This document shows, in pieces, positions 28,401-41,100 of a stretch of 64,000 nucleotides of DNA. The notes beneath the pieces were generated by a model. That model ran no database searches. It was not told where the DNA came from and was given only the letters and a program-made list of their open reading frames with translations. Made by a program: the position numbers and the translations under genes. The stretch is taken from NCBI GenBank assembly GCA_008933995.1, contig WARS01000013.1, positions 11,295,808-11,359,807 on the forward strand. The letters are read 5' to 3'. This stretch comes from Datnioides undecimradiatus (lineage: Eukaryota; Chordata; Actinopteri; Lobotiformes; Datnioididae). Within the stretch, counting starts at the first letter, position 1. Every line of letters starts with the position of its first letter.

Positions 28401-30982
28401 TTAACCCTCTTTGTCAAATTCCAGTCGGCAATAATTGTACCTCCTACAGCGATCTCACAGGCCTAAAATATCACTTGTCCTTCATTTTCCAAGCCGACCC
28501 AATACCCCTCTCATGTCGCAACTACAACCAGTGTTTAAAGTTCTATAAGTAGCCTATGGATAGATGTTTTGAAATGACTGGTATCAGTTTTTATGTGGTT
28601 TCCTTGTGACAATAGGGTTTTTCTTGCACCCAGGAGTCTCCGGATCCTTCCATCTCAGAGTCTAACACAGAGTCAGGTTTGCTCCTCAGCCGTGTCAGCT
28701 CTTCATTCAGCTAGGCTTCTTTACTCAATCATTAAAGAAGTAAAATGACGATCAACTGCATTTGATGATGAAAGAAATGACTCTCAAGGTTAAGTAATTT
28801 AAACAAACTCCATGAGTTACCTTTTACTACATTAAAACCAGCAAAAGACATAAAACAGCACATCTGGCGGCATTTAAACTGTCCTCTGAGTTTTTTTCTC
28901 CTTTTCTTAAAATTCTCCTTAAGGGATCTTATAAGAATACACCCATGATGTTCTTTTCTAAGAGGAGAAAGTCACAGGTACAGATCACACTGGTCTCCTT
29001 ATTAAATTATCCACAACAATGAGTACAGATTGTACTGTACAGATCTTCCCCAGCTCTTACTCATAATGACAAGCTCCTCGGTGGATTTGTCCATGTGCAG
29101 CACATATGGACAGATGCAGGAGGCCCGAGCATGTGGCCTAAAAGAGCTGAAGCGCTAACCCAACAACTAAACACAGCTAAATAATCCTCACTCAACAGTG
29201 ACATTGTGAAACTGCATTTGCATTTATAACGCCTTTGAACTGAAATCATGTCAAAAACTAAAGACAGAGGACAAGTCTGGCATGCACAACTGTGTTCCTG
29301 CCAAATACTTGTGAATAATCACAATATAATATTGTTGGATGAAAGACTGAACTACAGACAGCAATGAAGTTCACCTTTTCAAAGATCTACAACAGCTAAA
29401 GGTAAAACAAAAATTCCCAAGATTGCTAACACGGCCTCTAGGATGGCTTTAGCCAAATAGTAATATAATAATATTTATAATATTTTCACTTCATTACATA
29501 AGTTAACGAATGCCCCGACCATCTCACATAAGTTTGAAACTGTTGATATACACAGAAGGCCAGTCAGCCAATCCCTTAATTAAAAGAATAAGCTGTAGCC
29601 TGTGGCCCTGTTGTTATAAGGAGGGGAAAAAGACTGCTTGTGTTGAAAGAAAAAAGCAGATTCGAACACAGTCATTACCCAAACTCCAAATTAAAGCTTG
29701 GCCCATAATATGGGGATTCCTTTCCTTTGGTGCGCTGGTCAGCTACTCTTATTGCACACACACTCTTCTGAAAGCTGCCCCTAGTATTTTCAATAATGTT
29801 AAACATTTGATACGTATTTTTTAAATGTGTTTCATTTTACTCTGTCTGTTTAATGGTTGAAGAGCAGTCAGCATGGTGTTAGCATGTTCTCACAACAAAG
29901 ACGAGACAAAAAATGAGAGCCTTGCGTCTGTACTAATTAAAAGGCACCATGCAAAACAACATGTGCAGTCTAAGTTTCATCAACCCCAGCTTCACATGCT
30001 TCCTTTCCTGCCTTCTCTTTTTCCCCAAAGCAGGGAAGGGCCTTCCTCTCTCCCGTTTCAAAGGGGCAAAACCATCTGGTGCATGCTGACAGAGTAGGTC
30101 AAGTAGACAGGGTGCGGTGGAGGGGGTGCTCACTGAGGGGGTGTAACTACAGATTGCACTCCCCAGCAAAGACAGAACCTGTAGACTGACTGTCATACTG
30201 CACACTGGCCAAAAAACCAAGAGGCACTCCTATCTTGGATCACACAGCAGACCCGCAGGCCTGGGGCTTTTTGCACGCTATGTGGGCCAGTAAAGGGACA
30301 TGACATACTTGCCTTCCTTGCATATAGTTCTGCTTATTAATAGACACCATGGGTGACATTAAAGAAACATAAGTTCTGTTTCTCCAAGTGATCAGATTTC
30401 TCAAAAAATAACCCGTAGAGTTGACATAAAATACAATTTAATTTAAACTAACTTAAAACAAAAATCAGTACTGATTTAATATATTTTTCCACTGGCACAG
30501 CGTCTGCATAACTAGTTGTTAGTTAGTGCTGATTAAAGCCCAGAAGTGAGGTGATTTTGCCTCAATGTTTGGTTCAGTGCACACAAATAAAGCGTTTATT
30601 ATCCCCGATCATTATGTCCTTGTCCTCAAAGGCCGGAGGATAAGTTGCATTACGTGTCTGAAGTGTAAAATGCTTTTTTTTTTTTAAAAAAAAAAAAGAA
30701 AAAAAAGAGGGGAGCAGCCACTGAAGATGTCTGCCTCGCTACGTGTTACTCCAAACATTTCCAGCTGTAGAGTTTGGCACTGATCAGTCTACCTCAGATC
30801 CATCATGCAGCTATTGTTTCCAGTGATAGTGGAAAGTGAACAGAATTCAAATGTTTCCACTGGCAGTAAGTAACAAGCAGGCAACCAAACCACACTTCAA
30901 ACGAGGGTAGCCAAGTGATACAGACATCTTCAAACACACATGAAACATTTTTACTTCAATAAGAGTGATTTAATAAACTTAC

Positions 30983-31550
30983 CTATGAGCCTGAGTGTTC
31001 GGCAGTTGTAACGTTAACTTGTCCTTGGCGATCGGCTCTGTCAAACAGGAAAAACAGCCCACCATTCACACACACATAAAGCGGCGGTAGCGGACCAGGG
31101 AGAACCGGTTTTCTCCCAACTTCTCTCCAGGCTCTTTATAAACTCACAAGCTGTGCTAAACCGACACCAGCGGCATCGTCTGGTTCCCACTCCTGCCTCA
31201 CGCAAATCTGTGAAACTAGCCGTGAGCGCTGATGTGAGGAGGGTGAGTTAGTTTCCTCTCTCCACGGTTGCCTCAGACACACACAACTTTGTAACTAAAC
31301 TAACCGTTAAAGTTCCCGTCTGTGACTCCACACACACACACACAGGTCCAGCTCTTTGGAAAATCTTAACGATCCTCCCCTAACACACCTCCCCTCTCCT
31401 TCTCTGCCTGCTGAATTAAATGGAAGTTAAAAAAAACACATACACAAAGGAGAAAAAGTTTTCCCTCTCTCAGTCCGAGGCGATCTCCTCACTGTCTCCA
31501 TCCAGCGACGTCAGTTGGTCCGTTGGAGCAGCACAGAGGGAGGGGGGAGA
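30983..31550 (-). promoter_or_regulatory. tmem198b: Untranslated first exon and promoter region of tmem198b
   Basis: Reading the minus strand, GGCTCATAG is followed by GTAAGTTTA, a strong donor whose exon ends at 30983. Upstream (31000-31550) the sequence is markedly richer in G+C than its surroundings, with CpGs, a (CA)8 run at 31329-31344 and purine/pyrimidine tracts, as expected of a broad promoter. The transcription start cannot be fixed; the right limit is approximate. Confidence 0.5.
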
Positions 31551-34500
31551 GGGGGGAGAGGGGGAAGTGTGGCGGTGGTGGTGTGCCGCTTTAATGAGCT
31601 AGCTACACCTGAGCCACTCGAGTTAACAGACTACATGGGCTCACTTTTTACATGTTAGTAAAAGTGAATACAGAAGAAACAGCAACGACCTGACAGGATT
31701 TGATTTACATCAAATATTGTAACGCTATTTGGTGTGTTTGTTCCCAGCAGTCCCTATGACAACCCTGTAGCCCACGCCAATATTTACACCAATTTATTTT
31801 TGCATTTTTGTTTCACGCACTTCCATAAATTCTGGGCACTCAAAAAATGACAGTTTTAATAGAAAGAATAATCAAAACCGAAGCAACAGATGCCAAAATA
31901 TCCTGACCTTTGTGTAAAGGTCCAAAAATATTAGATCCTACATTTCCCATAATGCAACTCAACTCTTATACGTCCACTTAGGTAGAACCTCACGCCTCCG
32001 GTTTGTATTACGGCGTTTTTTGTATTAAAAAAATAATAATAATAAAAAGTTAAAATAAATAAATAAAATTAGACACAATGCAATTTGGAAAGCTCCTTCC
32101 AGAGCGACACAAGACATTATACAATAGCTTTGATCACATGCTGATTTAATTGTGTTTGTCCTGACACGTTAACTGCACTTCCTGTCTGTGCCCCTTTAAG
32201 GCACACATCATTTGGTTAGTGTGGAATGACCGATTCATTTTTAGTGTTAAAGTTAACAGTTGAAGGAACCCTGTGTAAAGAGGTTGAAAAGTTGTGATGA
32301 ATGGTTTTCCACAAACAAAAAAAATCACTTAGCCTACTGAAACTTTATATAGCACCTAAACTAAAAAGAACCTGTCTGGGCTGATGCCTGTAGCTTGGTT
32401 TTAAATACTCCAGCATCTCTTTTTTTGTCCATTTAGTTCTTTTGTTTGTAAAGCAAACCACTCAAAATGAGCAATGACCCCAGATCTCCTGGAAAGGTGC
32501 TGCAGAGCACTTCAACAAAAGCCCATTAATTATAAGTAATTGGAATTTATAACCATAGCATAATTAAGTTCAATTCAATTTACAGTCCTTTTTAATGAAT
32601 AATCCACTCACTATAACAATGCCTTCTGGTTGCATATAGGTATAAAAAAAAGCACAAACAAAAAGTGTGCAGAATTTAACTGCAGGAATACTGACACCAT
32701 TTTGACTATTAGTTTACTTTATGAAGCTGCCTTTTTAGACAGTGGTAAAGGCTCAACCTGAATATAAAGCTGTCTACACAAGGCCTATAATGAGCTCCAT
32801 GTGTTAAGACAGTGACGGGTGCCTGAATGTGAAGACAGACAAGTTGTATATATTTCAGGCTTACTCATTCTCTCTTCCTTTTAGTATTTATACTGATGTA
32901 GTCTGAGGAGGGGTGGGAATTTGTGGCATCCAGAGAGTAACAACTGGTGACACAGGACCCTGTGGATTGTGTTGGTACATGCAGAGGGAATGAGCTACAG
33001 CTGTGAGTGCTGGGACTCAAGGAGCACTTCATTCTCACCACAGCGTCTCCTGGAGCAGGGGGGATGGTAGATATGTGCATGCGTGCCTGGGACAGGGTCT
33101 TATTGAGTTATAGTCACAACTATAACCACAACACTAACAGTTCAACAACTACACCCACAGATGTTCATTGTTACCAGTTTACATAACATGATGTTCAATC
33201 AGGTTTGACTTGGCAAACAGAATATTACTTTGACCTGTTTGTGGTTAGTACATTCCCTGTTTTACCTTAAAATATCCCAGAGACTTCAATCATTTATTGG
33301 TACAATATTTTATGTAAACCATTTTACTTCATTTCCAGAGGATTCAGCAAGAGACACATGTTTGGCTACACAGCTGAGAGCAAAATAAACAGTTGATTAC
33401 GTGCAAGGGAGGAATTGAACCATTCTTGGATTTCTCATCCTCTTCTTCTGCGAAGAGCCAATGACATTTTTGACAAGCCAAATGCTAATTTTTCAAATTC
33501 CTTAGTTGGAAAATAATTAAACCCTGTAAAGTGCTACTGAGTAAACTTCTGTTCTCTCCTATCCCGTGAAGCTCTAGGTAAAGTTACAACTCGTCTGTCT
33601 AATCCATAAATACAATAATCTTGTTATGCTGTAACATGTTTCAGTCACATAACTTCTGGGAAATTATGTGACAAACTGATCAGGTGTTTTTCCCACCCCT
33701 CAGAAACTGAACAGACAAGTATATTTCCCTGAGAATATAACTGAGCATGGGACTTTGCCCCAAGGTGATCTAAAGCAAAAGAGTCAAAACAAGGCTACAC
33801 TCTACAGAGTTTAGCAATTAATGAGCCATTTATGAATAACTGATGAAATTCTGTCTGTAGCTGAGTGTCTATAAGGGTTAAGATATATTTATTAACACCC
33901 TTTCTTATACATTTCTACAAAACACTTGCTTTCAGCCTAAAGTAATATATTGTATTTAAAGGTTTTCATTTTCACTAACAAAAGCAGGGCTCTTGTTTAC
34001 TGAAAGTTTGCATGATTTAATGACTGTATAACGCATCTGTTGCCAACATTTATTCAATACAGGCTCCAGGCCTTTTATGTTCTGGTTATAATGAGTCATC
34101 TCTGTATATTTAATATACAGACTGTTCAGGCCTGCTTTTGGTCCATACACAGAGACATATTGGACTTTTTCCCTGTGCAGAGGAAGCAATATACCTTTAA
34201 CCTCATGAACTACATCCACCCACCATTGTACTCACATGCTTAACTCACAGCAGTATCTGTGAATTGTCAGGTCTGCCTCTGGCTCGGTGGGATGGGGGCA
34301 GAGCAGATGCTGCGACAGGAAGTTACTAACATGGTCCAGATGTAAGGACAGGAGACCACCTCCGACACAGCTGCAAAACATGGATGACTACAGGCAGGAA
34401 CTGCAGGCATTCACAAGATCCCTTAACTGAAGAAACTTTAAAGCAAATGATCCTCATTCATAAATACTTTTTGAGACAATATATAAAACTGAGATTTTGG

Positions 34501-34734
34501 TCTGTCTCCATTTTCATTGAGCCTGTCCTCAGCCACAGAGAGAGTTACAAAACTAAGGTTTTCTTTGAAAACTCAATTTCAAAGGCATATACATTGTAGT
34601 TGAGTGTTCAAATAAGATATTTCTCATAGTACCATAAATCTTTAACGCATTCATAAAGATAATAGTTCAACACATATGTGCCCTCCAGTGTTTAAAATGA
34701 TGCAGTGCAACAATGTGACAAAAGTGAGACACTA
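31551..34734. other. Intergenic region between tmem198b and timeless
   Basis: About 3.2 kb of AT-rich sequence between the tmem198b promoter and the timeless polyadenylation signal. All reading frames are short and none has recognisable protein features or splice context. No RNA gene or clear mobile element was seen. Confidence 0.5.
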
Positions 34735-34751
34735 TTTTAACAACGGTGCTT

Positions 34752-35164
34752 TTTATTAAGTTGGCATGTGTTTGTCCAGACAAAATATTATCAAAACAGT
34801 GAGATGATTAACATACAGTTTTCACAGTGAAGATGAAATTAACAAGTTATAAACAGAATTTCCTCCCACAGACAAATCCGTCAAAGCCGGGAATGCTACG
34901 AGAACTCAAAATAGAAAACAGGCAGAACATATTTACCATAACTACATAAAAGGCACCACTCAAGTTTATCAAAGCGGTGACAGAATGAAATTGCTTACTG
35001 GGGGCAGGTCTTAGTGCCCATTTCTTTTTGTTGTTCTGTATTCCATTAACAGTTTTGGCTGTCTAGACTGCAGACCTCCAGGGGGCCGTGTCCACCTCTA
35101 AGTGAGTAAGTGACTTTTATGTCTCCCCTGTCTGCAGTTTGTAACAGTCCATTAAAGAGAGTCA
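34752..35164 (-). other. timeless: timeless 3' untranslated region and polyadenylation signal
   Basis: The minus-strand AATAAA (reverse complement at 34752-34757) lies about 410 bases past the timeless stop codon and is the most likely polyadenylation signal. The intervening sequence is noncoding. Confidence 0.55.
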
Positions 35165-38100
35165 CTAATCCTCATCTTCCTCTTCATCAATTAAGACCAT
35201 CTTCCGTCTGCGCTTCACAGGAGCAGAGATGTCCTCCTTGTCTGAATCTGCATCAATGGTGGTATCCATATCCACCGCAGTGGTGGAGTCATCCTCTGTA
35301 AAGACAGCAATGTGTGAGTCAAAATGCTGCAGCTCAGTCATGCTCAAACACAACAATTGTCAGAGGCTTGACTGAGGCCCTTGACTGCCACTGTAAAGTT
35401 ACAATGAAATAGGCAATGACAGCCTAAACCATCTTTCACCCTTTAGTTTAACAAGTTCTCAGGCTGGGTGCCCATGTGTTCAAACTAACGAGTTGAAAAT
35501 ACCATTTTCTTCATCATCTTCCAACACTCTGCTTCTTTTAGCTGAGGTCTTCTCCTGGGACCTGATGTGAACAGGAATAGATTATGAGTTAAGAGTATTT
35601 AGAATTAAAAATAGACCTTTGTCAGCTGTGGTCTGGCTTAATGGATTAACAAAAAACACAAGGCACTGCCTCACCTCTCAGTCATACTGTCTGTATCCCC
35701 AGCAGGAGTAAAAGTTGACACAGGAGCTAAAAATAACAACATACAAAAGTTGAATAGTGTGAACAAACTCATCAAGTCAATCTTTGACCCATCTTTGATT
35801 AGCAGAAGATTTAAGATGCATGCTGTAAAATGTAGCATATGTAGCACCTAAATGCTTTATTAACACTTAAATGTGTTTTACCGGTTTATGCTAGTGGCTT
35901 TCCATCTTACTTTTTTTAAAGTGGCATACCAGAGGAATTTTATGTTTTTATACATTCACATTGACTTTTTATGTTCCTTATGTCCAGCATTTTCAGTTTT
36001 ACTATCATGTTATATTGCTACTTCAGTTAAAAAAGCTAAAACTGATTTGTTGAAAAATAAACATTGCCTTTTTATATTTAAATATATTCCAACCAGATTT
36101 TTGCCTACCAGGTCAGACCACGTAACTTGGCTCTCACCTATTAGACCAAAGCTGTAATTAACTGCTGCCACCTGAGACAACGCACAGAACATGAAACTCC
36201 CACACATACCTGTATGTTCTGAGGTGTGGTGTTTCCTCTTGCGTGCAAGCAGCAAAGCGCTCAGAGCTTGAGCTCTCTGTTCACCTGAGTCCTGTTCCTC
36301 CTCTTCCTCTCCACCCTGAGTTTCTATGGTTGGAGTCCTAGAGACGTTTTGCTTCTCATCTCGTTTAGGTTCTTCATCTCTTGGACTCAGAGATGCAGCT
36401 GCACTGCAGAGCTGTGATGCACTGATCTTTTCTGGGATCCTCCAAAAGGTTTCCTGATTACATAACAAGTAAAAAAAAACAAAAAAAACAACAAAAACAA
36501 ATGTCAGCTGTGTATCAGGTGTTTTATCCATGAGAAATAACTTTAGAATCAAACTTAAAAACTCTGACCTGCTCTAAATGAAAGCATAAAGAGCAAATTA
36601 AAGGGTTGTAATTTAAGTGAGGTGAAATGATTTGGTAGTAAATTATCACACAGAAGAACACACCTGTTCATTTGCAGGTGCCCGAATTCCCAATCTGCGC
36701 AACAGCTTTCGGAAACTCTTGTTGTCCATGGCTTCTTCATTTGCCTCTGTCAGAGGAACGAGTGGCACTGCCTGGGAAACACCTGGTGAATGGAGCATAA
36801 CAGTCACCACATGCATCACAGTAGAGGAATAAAAGTGTTTTAAATAATGTGCTCCTCAACTCACTGTCTTTTTTGCGATCCTCTGCTGTTCTGTTTAGAC
36901 ATTTCTGTAGCCATAGCAAGGGTCCAGACATGCCTGTTATTAAAAAACAAAAATGTTAAAAAGGCAAGATTTTTGTCATTTTCAGGACTTAACGCACATA
37001 CCACATGTGTCTTTGTACAGAAACAGAGTTGTATTTAGTTTCTTTGCTCCCATTCAACAAGAAGAAACTCTTCACTTACTTTAAAACTGTCTCACCTTCC
37101 TGATATAGAGCAGACACCATGGCGTCTACATCAGCTCTCCTCTCTCCTGGGGAGTGCAGGCTTTGGCTCTTCCTTCCTTCATTTTGTGATGTTTCCCTTT
37201 CTTGCTCGTTGTCTTCGTCTTCCTCGCTTTCTTCAGACTCATCCTCTCCCTCATCTTCATCATCTTGGTCCACAGGCTCATCTGGAAAACCTTGTGTTAG
37301 TCCCTCTAGGAACTCTTCTTCAGTCTGTGGCAGACAAAAATGACCTTTATTGTAGAAATGCCATTTCTTGAAATACAATCTTTTCAACATCTTAATGTTT
37401 TTATGATTCACAGGGTTATTTTGTATTCAGTGCTTACTTTTCTTCAATTTCATGATCTATTCCATACTGTAATAGTAAAAGTTCAAAGAACCTCTGAGTT
37501 AACTTTACCATTCCTTTTCCAGAGCTCTTTCCTTGAGCACTGCGACTCCTTTTCTTATAAAGCTCTCGTCTCTCAGACACTAAGCCCATACTGAGCAGCT
37601 TGTCCACCACACGTGCACGAGACCGCTTGGCTGTGATTTTCTTGAGGATGTTACCCAGCACATCTGTGAAAACACAGTAATATGAAAATGCCACCGCAAA
37701 AAAAAAAAGGTGTTCCAGAGATGCAGAGCACTACACAACCATAACATGATGCTTGGTACCCTCTGAGTCTTTGTACTCCTCGTAGAGCATCTCAAGCTCC
37801 TGCTCCTGCTCCTCAGTCCAAAGGACAATCCGGGTACCTTTCCTTTCATAAAAGAAAACAAAAGAAATGTTTAACTTAGTCTTAAGAGTTGCAGGACATT
37901 CAGCCATTCTGAAATATATTCTCTACGTACGAATGTTAATATCTCACTCTTTCTGTCTAGAATACATACTTCTGTTTCTTTAGCTCCTTTGCATTGTCAA
38001 CCAGACCCATATGCACCAGCTGTGTTACAACCTGGCGGCGAGTGCGGTTGCTGTTGCTGAGTAATGGCAGGAGAGTCTCTACTATATCTGGCACTGAATA

Positions 38101-41100
38101 ACAAAAAACACAGCAGTCAGAGAACAAGTCTCGATCTGCATCAACTGCATCATGTGACTTACAAAACAAAAAACTGAAGAATTGTAAAAACACACAAAAA
38201 AGAAATCAGACCTTCAGAATGACGGTGTTCCTCATAGAGCTTGCGCAATTCGTCCTCCTCCTCCTCAGTCCATGTTGGTTTCTTTCCCTCTCTGACATAT
38301 TTAGGACAGGATGCAATATTTCAAATAGCACAACCCAAGACTTTCCTCTTTTGTAATATATTCTAAATTCCATGTTTCAGAAATGATAATGCCTTGAATT
38401 TCTACACAAGTGCTTATTTTACCTGTAATTTGGTAACAACAGTCTTAATGTGACACACATTTATAAACAAACACAAGAGAAATACAAAACCAACCCATCT
38501 TTGCTGTAGCCTTCAGTCATCTCACGCGCGGCTCCCACATTCTTCCAGAATAACAGTTCTACATATGCCTTGTTGTTCTGTGCTGCCAGTGAAAAGAAAC
38601 GGTTCAGCACATACTTGGCAAAGGTCACCAGTTCCTGTGAAGGGGAGAATAAAGGTGAGCTCTCGTTTCTAATCCACAGCTGACCTTATATCACCAAAAC
38701 TGAAGGACGTTTTCCTTGTGTCATCGCTGTACCTTGTAAGCAGCTGCAGCGGGGTCGCTCAGGATCTTGTTGAAAAGGTTGAAGACTGACAGCTGGAAAA
38801 GCAGGGCATCCATTTTGAGGTTGACAGCCAAGCGGTGCAGCATCCGAGCGATGCAATGATTCGTGTGAGGTGTATTTTTTGAGTATAATTTTAATAAGAG
38901 GAGGTACGGATGCACAATGCTGGGGGTAGCAAACCTGTGAGAGGTAAGAGAAGGATAACACGTTGTATTATTAATGTCTCTTTGGCATGTGGTGGCAGTC
39001 TACTGTCTGGACAGTTACTATAATCATTTTCCTCACCTCTTGATAAAGTCTAGAAAGTTGAACTCTTGCTCAGAAACCTGCACAGACTCCAACTCTTCCT
39101 CCTCTAACTCTGCTGCATCATCCTCATCTTCTACCACAGGCTCAGGAGGAGAGGACTCTGAAATTTAAAAAGTTTAAACGCTGCCCAGATGCTGTGATAC
39201 AAAAGGGTCACACGAGAAAAAAATCAAAAACTTACTTGGCAGGTTGGCACAGAGGATCTGCTTAAGGAGTTCCAGTTCCTCCTCAGGCTCCACATCAGCT
39301 GAACCAAACACATCCCCCTCTGGCCACACCTCCCTGCATACGACATTAAGATGGTAAATACTAAAATGCAAAAGATGTGTCATCTGTCTGAGGGGTTGAG
39401 TCTCACTGACCTTGCAGCACGAAGCAGCCCCAGTGCTTCTGGTCCTAGTTTAACCAGCAGGGCCTCCTGCACCCGCACCATAGCTTCAGTCCGCTGATCC
39501 TCAAGTGGAGTTTCAGATGTGGCATCAAATGGCACAATGCTTTCAGTTAAAGACTCTGACAGCTGCACACAGAGAGGCAGGTAGACAGAGATGTGATATT
39601 GACTGTGGGTATTGTGTTTCTATACGTGTAATATGTTAAGAGCGCATTGCTATAGTGCTTTACATTAGAGAAGCTCTTTAAAGCCACAATCTCTTGTGCT
39701 ACACCCCACTGCACGCTTGTGCTACACCCCACTGCACGCTGCACGCTTGTGCTACACCCCACTGCACGCTGACAGTAAAAGCTCTCTGCTACACCTTCAG
39801 GTTGATTCTCACACTGACCTGAAACCCTGTTGCCCTCAGTTCCTCTTCCACAACCTTCCAGATCTCTTCCAGGGCCTCTGGACTGGTTTCTGCAACAGAG
39901 GGCTTTTTTCCACCTTGAGACCTCTTCCGCCTCACCCTCTTCTTCTGCGTAGCGACGGTGAGATATTAATATTTTAAAAACATACTTATGACAAAAATGT
40001 ACACATGCTGCAAACTTAACAAACTTACCTGAACCATCAGGTTTTTGCGACCTTTGCAGAAGCGTTCTAACATGCGCAAGAAGAGATGAGTTGATTCCAC
40101 CAAGTCTTTGAGGTAGGAGAGCGGCTGTGTGGTTTCATCATACTTTCTCAGCAAAGTCAGGAAAATCTCCCTGTATTCCATCAGGTAAAATATGTTGCCT
40201 AAAAGAGAAAGGAAATGTATGAGGCAAACAGAAGAACAAAAACACAGAAACCCGTTTTCAGATTTCAGACTTGAAACAAGATTCAAAACCGTTGTGTTTT
40301 TTCAAACGTAGATCTATATACTTGAAACACTGGGCAATGAATTTCCCTGAAAAAGGCTGTAATTCCAAATTTAGAGGACTGTATAGGAACAGGAGCTGTT
40401 AGCATCTTACTTTTAATAACATTAGAACTCTGACGGATGGTTTCATCCTGTGACTGGTCCATCTCGTTCACATTTAGCAGCAGTTCCTGATATGCCTTCA
40501 GTGCCAGGTGCATCCTAGAAAGAATACATGATAATGAGTCTTGAACAACTCACAGATTTGACATTTTCATACTGAACTGCCTTCAAATGGTGTTCCTACC
40601 TGCGTGACCATGAAGTGGCCTCTTTGCGATCTGTGAGAATCATCTCATAGTAGTTGGTAATGTTGCGCTCAATAAAATGGAAAGTACGGATGGACATGGT
40701 CTCAGAAACTAAGTCAGCGCGGAAACCGTTGCCGCGGTTGAAGGCCATGAAGAAGCTGAGCGCCCAGAGGTAGTATGTCTCGTCATGTTGCTGGGTTTGC
40801 TCTCGAATCAGATTTTCCTGTAGAGGACACACAGACACACAAGACAAATCATATACTGATTAAGGTTTTTAAACATCTTGTAAAAATTGACTCAATTACC
40901 TACACCCCTGGCTTCTTAAATGAATAGCTTTAATAAAATATGCTGTCAATATTAATGTTACAGCAGCTGACCTTGACAAGGTACATGAGGTGATTGTAGC
41001 AGTTCTCCAGGAAGTCCATGCAGAACTCTCGCAGGAAGAGTCGAACATTTAAGGCTGAACGACGTTTGTCGTTGTATTCCTGAGCCTGTCGATGCTTCTT

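Larger units (their letters stand above)
21574..30982 (-). other. tmem198b: Large first intron of tmem198b
   Basis: A 9.4 kb interval runs between the noncoding first exon (donor at 30982) and the acceptor before the first coding exon (21574-21575). No exon-like coding segment was recognised on either strand. It holds at least two degraded teleost repeats (23418-23672 and about 25058-25430), a small hairpin (27528-27556) and a T12A12 tract (30674-30697). Regulatory elements may be present but cannot be called from one genome. Confidence 0.55.

Noticed and set aside
36010..36552. Minus-strand 180-codon frame read as one gene
   Set aside because: Only the middle (36453-36210) is a timeless exon, bounded by acceptor and donor; the ends run into intron.
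39694..39769. Short regular repeats considered as a CRISPR-like array
   Set aside because: The units are contiguous without unique spacers and lie in a eukaryotic intron, so this is a simple tandem repeat.
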